DNA of 13,937 nt from Eubacteriales bacterium. Lineage in GTDB: Bacteria; Bacillota_A; Clostridia; Christensenellales; Aristaeellaceae. A model generated the notes under the pieces. It searched no databases, had not been told where the DNA came from, and worked only from the letters and a program-made list of their open reading frames with translations. Position numbers and translations under genes: made by a program. Location: the NCBI GenBank assembly GCA_028692205.1, contig JAQUXV010000031.1:1-13937 (forward strand), read 5' to 3'. This document shows positions 1 to 8,491 of the stretch, one piece after another (position 1 is the first letter of the stretch; every line of letters starts with the position of its first letter).

Positions 1-668
1 TGTTTGAAACCATGAAAACCATGAAGCCCGGCGAGGTGATGGAAGTTTCCGCCTCCGACCCCGGCTTCGCCAAGGATATCGGCGCGTGGTGCCGCCGCAC
101 CGGCAACACTTTGCTGGCCAACGAGCGACAGGGTGACGATTACGTCGCGCTGGTTCGCAAGGGCGGCGTGCCCAAGGCAACCGAAGTGCATGAAACGCCG
201 GAAGGCAAATCGATCATCGTATTCTCCGGCGATATGGACAAGGTGATGGCCAGCTTCATCATCGCAAACGGAGCGGCCGCGATGGGACGCCCGGTGACGA
301 TGTTCTTCACCTTCTGGGGCCTTACCGTGCTCCGCAGGCCGGAGAAGGTGCGCGTAAAGAAGAGCTTTATTGAGAAGATGTTCGGCGGCATGCTGCCGCG
401 CGGCACCCGCAAGCTGAAGCTCTCCCGCATGAATATGGCGGGCATGGGCACCAAAATGATGAAATCCATCATGAAGCAGAAGAACGTGGATTCGCTGGAG
501 GAGCTGATTGCCAAGGCTCAAAAAGCCGGCGTGAAGCTGGTGGCCTGCACCATGAGCATGGACGTGATGGGCATCCGCCCCGAAGAGCTGATCGACGGCG
601 TGGAACTGGGTGGCGTGGGCGCCTACCTGGGCGACGCGGAAGAAAGCAACGTGAACCTCTTCATCTAA
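1..668 (+). CDS. TusA-DsrE sulfur carrier protein, 3' part (5' end outside window)
   Basis: This is the C-terminal part of a protein with a TusA-like domain followed by a DsrE/DsrF-like domain (DsrE_2 type). There is an ATG at 12, but no ribosome binding site precedes it. The frame is open to the left edge, and the codons before it (F-E-T) fit a TusA helix that should continue upstream to the CPxP active-site motif, so the gene is truncated by the window. Counting from that ATG, the TusA end spans about residues 1-60 (GEVMEVSASDPGF, then GAWCRRTGN with Cys27). The DsrE domain runs from about 65 to 218 and carries the family's VACTMSMDVMGI segment with Cys179. Such pairs often form the tail of CoA-disulfide reductase or rhodanese multidomain proteins, or stand alone, and move sulfur as persulfide. 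Which form this is cannot be seen here. A terminator lies downstream at 850-901. Confidence 0.85.
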   Translation, partial: FETMKTMKPGEVMEVSASDPGFAKDIGAWCRRTGNTLLANERQGDDYVALVRKGGVPKATEVHETPEGKSIIVFSGDMDKVMASFIIANGAAAMGRPVTMFFTFWGLTVLRRPEKVRVKKSFIEKMFGGMLPRGTRKLKLSRMNMAGMGTKMMKSIMKQKNVDSLEELIAKAQKAGVKLVACTMSMDVMGIRPEELIDGVELGGVGAYLGDAEESNVNLFI

Positions 669-695
669 TTTCGGAAAATGAAGGGAAGATTCCCC

Positions 696-811
696 GCGCG
701 CTGTCGGCTGGATTTTCACCATCCTATGCCTGCGAAATCCTTGACGCAGCGCTGCTGTGACTGCGGGTTTCGCAAACATAACCCGGCAGGAAATCCAGCC
801 CGACATCGCGC
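696..811 (+). repeat. Long imperfect inverted repeat with nested hairpin (intergenic)
   Basis: Outer stem: 696-717 pairs with 789-811. It includes a perfect 10-bp block, GGCTGGATTT (706-715) with AAATCCAGCC (791-800), a 4-bp block 702-705 with 802-805 after a bulged C801, and GCGCG (696-700) with CGCGC (807-811). That is about 21 pairs in all. Nested inside is a 10-bp helix, 731-740 with 765-774 (TGCGAAATCC with GGGTTTCGCA, one G-T pair), which encloses the palindrome GCAGCGCTGC (746-755). It could be a structured RNA, part of the 3' UTR of the upstream gene, or a dispersed palindromic repeat. I do not recognise the family, and no promoter of its own is evident. The strand is given for the direction of the upstream gene only. 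Confidence 0.6.
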
Positions 812-849
812 AGGTTCTCTCCCACTCGTTTCCCTATGGACTCAAAATT

Positions 850-901
850 CCCCTTCCGCTTTTTCGCCGGTACACGGCGGGAACGGGAGGGGGTTTGTTT
901 T
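850..901 (+). terminator. Intrinsic terminator after the TusA-DsrE gene
   Basis: The arm 850-869 pairs with 875-892 to give about 18 pairs: C850-G858 with C884-G892, then T861-G869 with C875-A883. Only C859-T860 bulge out, and the loop is GTACA (870-874). The T-rich run TTTGTTTT (894-901) follows at once. This is a classic rho-independent terminator reading rightward. It would end transcripts from the upstream gene or from the structured region 696-811. Confidence 0.8.
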
Positions 902-1132
902 ATCGGGAATGGCTGGTGAAACAATGCCTTCCGGGGTACAGCAGCCTGCTTTACGGCGTTACGGATCAACAATGGCTCAACGCCAATCGGATATTGTAGT
1001 CGAATACGGATAATTCCGGTCAACTGTCAAGGGGCGACGGCGCTATTCCAGGGGCGTTCCGACCCAAATAATCCGTTTCTGCTGTAGCAGGCGTGAAGCG
1101 CTTTCATATCAGCGGAACTCCGGCACAGCGCT
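902..1132. other. Intergenic stretch without a supported gene
   Basis: Together with 669-901 this makes a gap of more than 500 bases between protein genes. Short open frames cross it on both strands but lack ribosome binding sites and any recognisable protein pattern. I see a small inverted repeat, GGCGTT (955-960) with AACGCC (979-984), and nothing else of note before the recJ promoter. Confidence 0.5.
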
Positions 1133-1162
1133 TTGCGCTTCTTCCCCCGATTGTGGTATGAT
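1133..1162 (+). promoter_or_regulatory. Putative extended -10 promoter of the recJ operon
   Basis: TATGAT (1157-1162) is preceded by TGG (1154-1156), giving an extended -10 (TGnTATGAT). A weak -35, TTGCGC (1133-1138), lies 18 bases upstream. Transcription would start near 1169, about 25 bases before the recJ ATG and just ahead of its ribosome binding site AAAGGAG (1181-1187). A small hairpin, AGCGC (1127-1131) with GCGCT (1135-1139), overlaps the -35. It is the only good sigma-A-like promoter I found before the five-gene operon. Confidence 0.5.
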
Positions 1163-1194
1163 ACAGGCAACGTTCGCCCGAAAGGAGACCCTTT

Positions 1195-3633
1195 ATGCTT
1201 CGTTTTATCCGCAGGGAAACCCGCCCGTTCGACGCCGCCGCGCAGAGCGCGATGCGGCCCTATCAGGGCGTATTAGCGGAGCTGCTTTACGCGCGCGGGG
1301 TGGATACGGCGGCGCAGGCGGACGCGTTTTTGGACCCGAGGCTGGATGAGCTGTACGATCCGCTGCTGCTAAACGATATGCAAACGGCGCTCTCCCTTTT
1401 GGCCGAAGCAAAGGAGGAGCATTGGCGGACCGTCGTTTATGGCGATTACGACGCCGACGGCGTGTGCGCCGCCACCATCGCAACCGAAGCGCTGCGCCGC
1501 TACGGCGTCGACGCGACGCCGCACGTGCCGCTTCGCGAAGAGGGCTATGGACTGAACATCGCCGCCGTGGAAGAACTGGCAAAAACCTATCAGCTGCTGG
1601 TAACGGTTGATTTGGGCATTACCAACGCCGATGAGGTGAACCGCGCCAAGGAGCTGGGAATGCGCGTCATCGTGACCGATCACCACCAGCCCGGTCTTTC
1701 GCCCTGCCCCGCCGACGCGGTGGTGAACCCGTTGCTCAACGGTTACCCGTTCCCCCGGCTATGCGGAGCGGGAGTTGCCTATAAACTGGCGTGCGCGCTG
1801 CTCGGGGCGGATGCGGCGGAAGAATGGCTGGATCTGGCCGCGCTGGCGACCGTGGCGGATATCGTGCCCCTGTTATCGGAAAACCGTGTGCTGGTGGCGC
1901 AGGGCCTGCCCCGGTTCGACGAGCGCCCGGGGCTGAAAGCGCTGATGGCGGTGGCGAGCTGCAAGACGGCACCCACCTCTGAAACCGTCGGTTACCAGAT
2001 CGCGCCGCGGCTGAACGCGGCCGGGCGCATTGCCGACGCGGGCGAGAGCATTCGCCTGCTGATGACCCGCGACCCCGCCGAAGCGGAAGCGCTGGCGAAA
2101 AAGCTGGACGCCGCAAACACCGAACGCAAGCGGCTGGAGACCGAAGCGACCGAGCAGGCGGAAACGCAGGCGAAAGCGCACGACTTCGTATCCAACCGGA
2201 TGCTGTTCGTGCGCGGGGAAGGCTGGAACGCGGGCGTGATCGGGCTGGTGGCGGGGCGGTTAAACCGGCGCTACGGCGTGCCCGTGTGCGCCCTCACCGA
2301 GAAGGACGGCCTGCTGCACGGCAGCCTGCGCGGCGTGCGCGGGCTGAACCTGGCAAAGTGTCTGCAAGCGTGTGACGATTTGCTGCTGCGCTACGGCGGG
2401 CACGAGATGGCCGCAGGCGTAACGCTCGCGGCGGAGAACGACGCCACTTTCCGGCAGCGGCTGGAACAGGCTGTGCGCACGGGCGCGGAGGAGGATGCTT
2501 TTATCCCCGCGCAGGAATACGACGCGCCGCTGGCTTTTGCCGAGGCGGACGACGCGCTGGTGGATGCGCTGGAGAAGCTTCAGCCCTTCGGGCTGGACAA
2601 CCCCGCGCCGGTTTTTTACACCGAAGCGGCGCAGCTGACGCGCCGCCGCGCCTGCGGGGCGCAGGGCGCGCATCTGCAACTGTCGCTTCGCGATGGTGAC
2701 CGTTCGCTGGACGGCATTGCCTTTGGCATGGGTCCATTGGCTTCCAGCCTGCCGGATGCGGTGGATGCAGCCTATACCCTCGCGCGGGAGGAATTCCGGG
2801 GCCGCGTTTCCATCAAGTGCAACGTACAGGCGCTTCGGCCCTCGGCACAGGCGCAGGCACTAGCCGCGGAGCCGCAATCGGCGTTCGATACCGCGCTGCT
2901 CCGGCTGCTTAGGAACGCGCTTGCCGCGTTTCCGGCCGTTCCGGCAGGAAACGAAGCCCCCGACGCAGAAATGATTAAGGCTGCCCTTCGCGCGTGCGAT
3001 ACGCTGGAACCCTTTGGCACGCTTCGCACGGCCGAGGGAGAGGAAGCGTCCGTCGCGCCGCTGCTGGAAGGGCGGCAGGGCACGCTGTTCGTCGCATACG
3101 CGCGTGATACGGCCAAGCGCTTTCTGGCTGTCTACGGAGACCGTGTGGATTTGGCCCGCCGCGTGCCCGCCGATCCGCGCTGCTTCCATACGTTGCTTGT
3201 GCAGCCGCAACCGGAGGCGATTACCGGGTGCTGGAAAGCCCTCGTGCTGCTGGACGGCCCGCTGACGCCGCACGCCGCCGCGCTTTGGCGGCAGGCGGTT
3301 CCGCAAGCCGCGCTGTTTGCGGCTCCGCCCACACGCGCGCTGCGCTCGGCGGCACAGGCGGTGGATGCCGGGGACGATGGTTACCGCGCGCTGTACCGGC
3401 TGCTGCGCCGTTCCGCTTTCGGCAGCCTGCGGCAGGCCGCCGAAGCCGCCGCCCTCACCGAGGCGCAGACGCTGGCGGGGCTGCTGGCCTTTGATTCGCT
3501 GGGGCTGATCGCTTTTTCAGAAGCCCCGTTTCACTACGACATGTGCGAGCCGCGCCGGTGCTCGCTTTCCGACAGTCCGGTGCTGGGCGCGCTGCGCGCC
3601 CTGTATACCGATACGGAGGACCGGGTATGTTAA
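1195..3633 (+). CDS. recJ: Single-stranded-DNA-specific exonuclease RecJ
   Basis: RecJ degrades single-stranded DNA 5' to 3' in recombination and mismatch or base-excision repair, using metal ions held by the DHH domain. The 812-residue product shows the family motifs in order: DYDADG at 84-89, the D of VTVDLGIT at 139, DHH at 162-164, DIVPL from 222, then DHHA1-type segments (GWNAGVIGLVAGRL and the GGH at 401-403), followed by the OB-like region (about 440-560). The remaining 250 or so residues are a C-terminal extension of the kind seen in many Bacillota RecJ proteins, which are longer than the roughly 577-residue E. coli enzyme. The start is supported by AAAGGAG (1181-1187), 7 bases before ATG. 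It is first in the operon, and its last codons overlap the start of relA. Confidence 0.95.
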   Translation: MLRFIRRETRPFDAAAQSAMRPYQGVLAELLYARGVDTAAQADAFLDPRLDELYDPLLLNDMQTALSLLAEAKEEHWRTVVYGDYDADGVCAATIATEALRRYGVDATPHVPLREEGYGLNIAAVEELAKTYQLLVTVDLGITNADEVNRAKELGMRVIVTDHHQPGLSPCPADAVVNPLLNGYPFPRLCGAGVAYKLACALLGADAAEEWLDLAALATVADIVPLLSENRVLVAQGLPRFDERPGLKALMAVASCKTAPTSETVGYQIAPRLNAAGRIADAGESIRLLMTRDPAEAEALAKKLDAANTERKRLETEATEQAETQAKAHDFVSNRMLFVRGEGWNAGVIGLVAGRLNRRYGVPVCALTEKDGLLHGSLRGVRGLNLAKCLQACDDLLLRYGGHEMAAGVTLAAENDATFRQRLEQAVRTGAEEDAFIPAQEYDAPLAFAEADDALVDALEKLQPFGLDNPAPVFYTEAAQLTRRRACGAQGAHLQLSLRDGDRSLDGIAFGMGPLASSLPDAVDAAYTLAREEFRGRVSIKCNVQALRPSAQAQALAAEPQSAFDTALLRLLRNALAAFPAVPAGNEAPDAEMIKAALRACDTLEPFGTLRTAEGEEASVAPLLEGRQGTLFVAYARDTAKRFLAVYGDRVDLARRVPADPRCFHTLLVQPQPEAITGCWKALVLLDGPLTPHAAALWRQAVPQAALFAAPPTRALRSAAQAVDAGDDGYRALYRLLRRSAFGSLRQAAEAAALTEAQTLAGLLAFDSLGLIAFSEAPFHYDMCEPRRCSLSDSPVLGALRALYTDTEDRVC

Positions 3634-5822
3634 CGTATATCACCAACGAGTGTATGCCCATGGAGAAGATGCTCGCCCGCGTGCAGAAGCAGCACCCGGG
3701 GGACAGTTATCTTCTGGTGAAAAAAGCTTATGAATTTGCCGAAAACGCGCACGCCGGGCAGGTGCGCAAAAGCGGCGAGCCCTATTTTATCCACCCCGTT
3801 TCGGTCGCCAGCATTTTAACCGATTTAATGATCGACGCGCCCACCATCGCGGCGGGGCTTTTGCACGATACCATCGAAGACTGCAAATGCGTGTCGCTGG
3901 AGAGCATCCGCTCGGAGTTCGGCGAGGAGGTCGCCGTGCTGGTGGACGGCGTAACCAAGCTGGATAAGCTGGATTTTACCGACCGCGAGGAGCAGAAGGC
4001 CGAAAGCCTGCGCAAGATGATCCTGGCCATGAGCAAGGATATCCGCGTGGTAATCATCAAGCTGGCCGACCGTCTGCACAACATGCGCACCCTCCGCTAT
4101 CAGCCGGAGGAACGGCAAAAAGCCATCGCGGGCGAGACGCTGGATATTTTCGCGCCGCTGGCGCACCGTTTGGGCATGAACGCCATCAAGCAGGAGCTTG
4201 AGGACCTTTCCTTTAAATACATCAACCCCGACGCGTATCACGAAATCGCCCAGAAGGTGGGCCTCCGCCGCGCCGAGCGGGAGGAAAACATCCGCATGGT
4301 GATCACCCAGCTGTCCGAGAAGCTGGACGCGCAGGGCATCCGCTACGAGATGGACGGGCGGCCCAAGCACCTGTATTCCATATACAAAAAAATGAAGGCG
4401 CAAAACAAGACCTTCGACCAGATTTACGATCTTATCGCCGTACGCGTGATTGTGGATTCGGTGCAGGACTGCTATACGGTGCTGGGCATCGTGCATACGC
4501 TGTGGAACCAGATTCCCGGCCGGTTCAAGGATTACATCAGCGTTCCCAAAAGCAACATGTACCAGAGCCTGCACACCACCCTGATCGGCGGACGCAAGAT
4601 GCCCTTCCCCTTCGAAATCCAAATTCGCACGTGGGAGATGCACCGCGTGGCCGAGTTCGGCGTCGCGGCCCACTGGCGCTACAAGGAAGGCGCAAATACG
4701 GGAGACGATCTGGACAACAAGCTGTACTGGCTGCGGCAGATTCTCGACTGGCAAAACGAAACCCGCGACAGCAAGGAGTTTATCGACTCCCTGAAAACAG
4801 ACCTTTTCAGCGACGAGGTGCTGCTGTTCACCCCCAAGGGCGATATCGTCAGCATGCCGCGCGGCTCCACCCCCATCGATTTTGCCTACCGCATTCACAG
4901 CGGCGTGGGCAACCACTGCGTGGGCGCGAAAGTCAACAGCCGTATCGTGCCGTTGGAAACCAAGCTGGAAACGGGCGACCGTGTGGAAATCATCACTTCC
5001 ACCAATTCCAAGGGCCCCAGTATGGACTGGCTCAAGGTTGTGCATACCCAACAGGCCAAGGCGAAGATCCGCCAGTTTTTCAAGCGCGAGCTGCACGGCG
5101 AAAACGTGGCGCGCGGCCGTGAAATGCTGGAGCACGAGGCCAAGCGGCGCGGCGTATCGCTGCCGGCGCTTACCAAGCCCGAGTATTACGACCCCATTCT
5201 GAAACGCTATGCCTTTCAGGAGCTGGACGATATTTACGGCGCCGTGGGTTACGGCGGCATCGCCAGCGCCTATGTGATCAGCCGCCTGCTGGACGAGCAG
5301 CGCAAGGACGAGGCGCAGGCCCTCCCCAAAATTGTGGAGTCTACGCCGCAGGAAATGCAAAAGCAGCTCGGCAAGCCCACCCACGGCATCTACGTTAAAG
5401 GTGAAAGCGGCATGCTGGTGCGTTTTGCCCGATGCTGCAACCCCGTGCCGGGCGACGAAATTATCGGCTACATCACGCGCGGGCGCGGGGTGACCGTACA
5501 CAAGGCGGATTGCCCCAACGTGAGCGCGAGCGAACGCGAGCGTATGGTGGAGGTCAGCTGGGCCGATACCGAAGGCGGTTCCTTCAACGCCACCGTCAAT
5601 ATCATCGCATACGATCATGTAAGCCTGCTGGGCGAACTGGCCCTGTTTATCGGCAATATGGGCGTGCCTATTATGTCCGTATCGGCCAAGCGGGATAACA
5701 AGCGCAAAACCAGCATTATCACCATGATCGTGCAGGTGACCAGCCGCGAGCAGCTGGATAAGGTGATCAAGGGTCTGCAGCGGCGTACGGACATTGTGGA
5801 GGTTTACCGCGGTATCTCATAA
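3627..5822 (+). CDS. relA: Bifunctional (p)ppGpp synthetase/hydrolase (Rel/SpoT family)
   Basis: This enzyme makes and degrades the alarmone (p)ppGpp, the signal of the stringent response. The start is ATG 3627, 7 bases after GGAGG (3615-3619) and overlapping the recJ stop as ATGTTAA; the open frame extends further upstream only inside recJ. The 731-residue product has the full long-RSH layout. The hydrolase HD domain has H56, HD at 80-81 (LLHDTIEDC) and D148 (LADRLHNMR). The synthetase domain carries RFKD at 299-302, the RXKD form typical of bifunctional enzymes. A TGS domain lies at about 400-460, a zinc-finger-like region with Cys603-Cys604 and Cys629 follows, and a C-terminal ACT domain spans about 652-730. 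All key residues look intact, so both activities are expected. In Bacillus subtilis an apt gene lies between recJ and relA; here they overlap. Confidence 0.96.
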   Translation: MLTYITNECMPMEKMLARVQKQHPGDSYLLVKKAYEFAENAHAGQVRKSGEPYFIHPVSVASILTDLMIDAPTIAAGLLHDTIEDCKCVSLESIRSEFGEEVAVLVDGVTKLDKLDFTDREEQKAESLRKMILAMSKDIRVVIIKLADRLHNMRTLRYQPEERQKAIAGETLDIFAPLAHRLGMNAIKQELEDLSFKYINPDAYHEIAQKVGLRRAEREENIRMVITQLSEKLDAQGIRYEMDGRPKHLYSIYKKMKAQNKTFDQIYDLIAVRVIVDSVQDCYTVLGIVHTLWNQIPGRFKDYISVPKSNMYQSLHTTLIGGRKMPFPFEIQIRTWEMHRVAEFGVAAHWRYKEGANTGDDLDNKLYWLRQILDWQNETRDSKEFIDSLKTDLFSDEVLLFTPKGDIVSMPRGSTPIDFAYRIHSGVGNHCVGAKVNSRIVPLETKLETGDRVEIITSTNSKGPSMDWLKVVHTQQAKAKIRQFFKRELHGENVARGREMLEHEAKRRGVSLPALTKPEYYDPILKRYAFQELDDIYGAVGYGGIASAYVISRLLDEQRKDEAQALPKIVESTPQEMQKQLGKPTHGIYVKGESGMLVRFARCCNPVPGDEIIGYITRGRGVTVHKADCPNVSASERERMVEVSWADTEGGSFNATVNIIAYDHVSLLGELALFIGNMGVPIMSVSAKRDNKRKTSIITMIVQVTSREQLDKVIKGLQRRTDIVEVYRGIS

Positions 5823-5829
5823 TAAACGG

Positions 5830-5862
5830 TTCACCGGCGGGGGTTCCGCCGCGCCGCGTGAA
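5830..5862 (+). promoter_or_regulatory. Hairpin in the relA-dtd spacer next to the dtd ribosome binding site
   Basis: TTCACCGGCG (5830-5839) can pair with CGCCG plus GTGAA (5852-5856 and 5858-5862), leaving one bulged C5857. An alternative inner stem is CGGCGG (5835-5840) with CCGCCG (5846-5851). The 3' arm ends in the first bases of AAGGGG, the probable dtd ribosome binding site. No T-run follows, so it is not a classic terminator. It may tune dtd translation or protect the upstream mRNA. Confidence 0.4.
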
Positions 5863-5874
5863 GGGGTGTTTACC

Positions 5875-6324
5875 ATGCGGGCAGTCGTACAGCGCGTGCT
5901 TCGCGCCTCGGTCGCCGTACGCGACCAGATTACCGGGGAAATCGGCAAAGGGCTGATGGTGCTTGTCGGCGTTGAGAACGGCGACGGGGAAAAGGACGCG
6001 GCCTATATTGCCGACAAGGTGCAAAACCTGCGAATCTTTGAGGACGACGCGGGCAAGATGAACCGTTCGCTGATGGACGTGGGCGGCGCGATTTTGGCGG
6101 TGAGCCAGTTTACCCTGTTGGGCGACGCGCGCGACGGACGCAGGCCCAGCTTTATCCGTGCCGAACAGCCCGGCGCGGCGGACGCGCTGTACCAGCGCGT
6201 GGTAAACGGCTGGCGGGAACAGGGCCTTGTGGTGGAGACGGGCGTTTTCGGCGCGGATATGGCCGTTAGCCTGGTCAACGACGGGCCGGTGACCATCCTT
6301 TTGGATTCGCGCAAGCTTTTTTGA
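5875..6324 (+). CDS. dtd: D-aminoacyl-tRNA deacylase Dtd
   Basis: Dtd hydrolyses D-amino acids (and glycine mischarged on tRNA-Ala) off tRNA, recycling the tRNA and protecting translation. The start is ATG 5875 after AAGGGG (5861-5866). It gives [13 protein letters not shown], the usual N-terminus, and 149 residues, the normal family length. The two active-site signatures are present: SQFTLLGD with SQFT at 77-80, and NDGPVT at 135-140, whose Gly137-Pro138 is the cross-subunit chiral proofreading motif. It lies 52 bases after relA, an adjacency common in Bacillota, and is co-transcribed with its neighbours. A spacer hairpin touches its ribosome binding site. Confidence 0.95.
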   Translation: MRAVVQRVLRASVAVRDQITGEIGKGLMVLVGVENGDGEKDAAYIADKVQNLRIFEDDAGKMNRSLMDVGGAILAVSQFTLLGDARDGRRPSFIRAEQPGAADALYQRVVNGWREQGLVVETGVFGADMAVSLVNDGPVTILLDSRKLF

Positions 6325-6340
6325 TATTGAGGTGAAAACA

Positions 6341-6955
6341 TTGCCGATCGATGTGGAGACGCTCCATGTGGGCGATTCTATGATGAACTGTTATCTTGTG
6401 GGCCGAACGGACGACCATCGTCTGGTGATTGTCGATCCGGGGGCGGACCCCTACCGTATTATCGAAGCCGTCGGCAAACGTAAACCCGCCGCGGTGCTGC
6501 TGACCCACGGGCATTACGACCATATCGGCGGGGTGGACACGGTATGCGCCCATTATGGCATTCCCGTATACATTCACGCGGCGGACGCCCCAAAGCTGAC
6601 CGACCCCAACCTGAACGTAGGCGCGGAATTCGGCTGTGACGTGCGCGTGCATACCGCGCCGACCCTGCTGGCTGATAACCAGCTGCTGGATCTGGCGGGA
6701 ATGCGCATCCGCGTACTGCACACGCCGGGGCACAGCAAGGGCGGCGTTTGCTACCTGCTGCCGGAGAACGCCGGGCTGCTTTGCGGCGATACCCTGTTCA
6801 ACGGCGGCTACGGCCGCTATGATTTTGTCGACGGTGATTTTACAGAGCTGAAAAACAGCCTGCGCCGCATTCTGTATATGCACCCGCTGATGGTCGCCTA
6901 TCCCGGGCACGGCAACGCAACCTTCGCCGGACGGGATGAAAAAGACAAAGCATGA
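6341..6955 (+). CDS. MBL-fold metallo-hydrolase (glyoxalase II-like)
   Basis: This is a 204-residue metallo-beta-lactamase-fold hydrolase of the small glyoxalase II-like (YcbL-like) group. The substrate is unknown; hydroxyacylglutathione-type or other thioester hydrolysis is possible. The metal ligands are complete: HGHYDH gives H56, H58, D60 and H61, then H131 (HTPGHSKGG), D150 (GDTLF) and H190 (YPGHGN). The start is best placed at TTG 6341, because GAGGTG (6329-6334) is an ideal ribosome binding site 6 bases upstream. The alternative GTG at 6332 lies inside that site and has none of its own. The gene follows dtd by 16 bases, and its stop overlaps the hemZ start (ATGA). This MBL gene is a regular neighbour of relA-dtd and hemZ in Clostridia. 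Confidence 0.88.
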   Translation: MPIDVETLHVGDSMMNCYLVGRTDDHRLVIVDPGADPYRIIEAVGKRKPAAVLLTHGHYDHIGGVDTVCAHYGIPVYIHAADAPKLTDPNLNVGAEFGCDVRVHTAPTLLADNQLLDLAGMRIRVLHTPGHSKGGVCYLLPENAGLLCGDTLFNGGYGRYDFVDGDFTELKNSLRRILYMHPLMVAYPGHGNATFAGRDEKDKA

Positions 6956-8475
6956 AAATTTGCCTGCGAACGCCTCTGCCGCGGCTGGCCAACGAGCTGT
7001 ATGAGGTGCTGAAGCTCTTTTGGCCCGGCGAAGCCTTCGCCGTGGAAGCGACCGCGGATGTTTCCGCCGAGGATGCCGCCAAGGCGCAGTTTACCGCCTC
7101 CCCCGTAACGCGGGATATGGAGGCGCTTACCCATACCTTTTCCGAGGCAGGCGGAGTGTGGCGCTGCGCCTTTGCCCTGCGGGGCGAAACCGCGGCGCGC
7201 GAGCTGCCCGTACCCGCAGGCGGCACGCTTGCGAAGCAGCGCCTGCAGAAGCGCCTTTGCAAGCTGACGCTTTACGACCTCTGTAAACGCCTTTCCGGCA
7301 GGCAGCCGCCGTGGGGCTCGCTAACGGGCATTCGCCCCACGCGCCTTTTGTATGAAAAGCTTGCTCAGGGCTATACGCTGGAAACCGGCACGCAGGCGCT
7401 GGTGGAGGAGTTTGATCTTTCGCCGGAGAAGGCGGAACTTTTGAAACGCATTGTGTCGTTGCAGCAAACGCTGCCCGCGCCAAGCGAACGGGACGCGGAT
7501 CTTTACCTTTCCATTCCCTTTTGCCGTACGCGCTGCGCCTATTGCTCGTTCCCCGGCGAGGCGCTGGGGCGCGGCAAACAGGTCGGCCCCTATCTGGAGG
7601 CGCTGTTTGCCGAAATGGAAGCCGCCGCCCGCCTGATGCGGGAGCAAAAACTTGTTTTACGCGCGCTGTATATCGGCGGCGGAACGCCTACCGCGCTTGA
7701 CGAGGATGCTTTCGCGGCGCTGATGGCGCATGCCGCGGCCTGTTTTCCCAACCCACGGGAGTTTACCGTGGAGGCGGGGCGGCCGGATACGATCACCGAA
7801 AAAAAGCTGCGCGCCATGCTTGGCGTCGGGGTCGGACGCATCAGCGTCAACCCGCAAACTATGAACGACCAAACGCTTCGTGCGATCGGGCGCGACCATA
7901 CCGCCGCGCAAACGGCGGAAGCGTTCCTGCTGGCGCGCAAACTGGGCTTTGCCGATATCAACATGGATGTGATCGCCGGGCTGCCCGGCGAAACGCCCGG
8001 GGATTTCGCGGTCACCATGGCCGCGGTTGAAAAACTTGCGCCAGACAGCCTCACCGTGCATACGCTGGCCATCAAGCGCTCCAGCCGCCTGCATTTGCAG
8101 GGCACAGCCCTGCCGCCCGCAGGCGACGTGGCCGAAATGGTGGCGATGGGCGAAGCGACCGCCGAAAAGCTCGGCATGGCGCCGTATTACCTGTACCGCC
8201 AGAAATATATGGCGGGCCAGCAGCAGAACGTCGGCTATGCCCGCGCGGGCGCGGCATGCCTGTATAATATTGATATCATGGAAGAAACCGCCACCATTCT
8301 CGCCTGCGGAGCGGGAGCGATCAGCAAGCGGGTGTTTACCGACCGGGACCTGCGCATCGAACGCGCGCCGAACGTGACCAACGTTGCGGAGTACATCGCC
8401 CGCGCAGACGAGATGAGCACCCGCAAGACCGCTTTGTTTCCGCCGGTCGCCAGCGCCCCCGCCATAAACCTTTAA
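6952..8475 (+). CDS. hemZ: Radical SAM coproporphyrinogen dehydrogenase HemZ
   Basis: HemZ is a radical SAM protein related to HemN, which converts coproporphyrinogen III to protoporphyrinogen IX without oxygen. The 507 residues match the HemZ length (about 500 in B. subtilis) and carry a HemZ-type N-terminal region of about 180 residues ending in the conserved WGSLTGIRPTRLLYEKL. The radical SAM cluster motif CxxxCxxC is at C191, C195 and C198 (FCRTRCAYCSFPG). It is followed by YIGGGTPTAL and a DVIAGLPGET segment typical of the HemN superfamily. The ATG overlaps the upstream stop by 4 bases, so translation is probably coupled. No other haem gene is visible, and many anaerobes keep hemZ without a haem pathway, so the physiological substrate is uncertain. 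It is the last gene of the operon; the structured region starts 17 bases later. Confidence 0.9.
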   Translation: MKICLRTPLPRLANELYEVLKLFWPGEAFAVEATADVSAEDAAKAQFTASPVTRDMEALTHTFSEAGGVWRCAFALRGETAARELPVPAGGTLAKQRLQKRLCKLTLYDLCKRLSGRQPPWGSLTGIRPTRLLYEKLAQGYTLETGTQALVEEFDLSPEKAELLKRIVSLQQTLPAPSERDADLYLSIPFCRTRCAYCSFPGEALGRGKQVGPYLEALFAEMEAAARLMREQKLVLRALYIGGGTPTALDEDAFAALMAHAAACFPNPREFTVEAGRPDTITEKKLRAMLGVGVGRISVNPQTMNDQTLRAIGRDHTAAQTAEAFLLARKLGFADINMDVIAGLPGETPGDFAVTMAAVEKLAPDSLTVHTLAIKRSSRLHLQGTALPPAGDVAEMVAMGEATAEKLGMAPYYLYRQKYMAGQQQNVGYARAGAACLYNIDIMEETATILACGAGAISKRVFTDRDLRIERAPNVTNVAEYIARADEMSTRKTALFPPVASAPAINL

Positions 8476-8491
8476 GCCGATACACCGATAT

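Noticed and set aside
678..1013. Open frames of 80-111 codons on both strands in the gap before recJ
   Set aside because: They overlap one another, lack ribosome binding sites, show no protein-like pattern, and run through the inverted repeat and terminator.
3825..5618. A 597-codon open frame on the minus strand opposite relA
   Set aside because: It lies wholly inside the well-supported relA gene and is rich in His and Ala as expected for a shadow frame in GC-rich DNA; no domain is recognisable.
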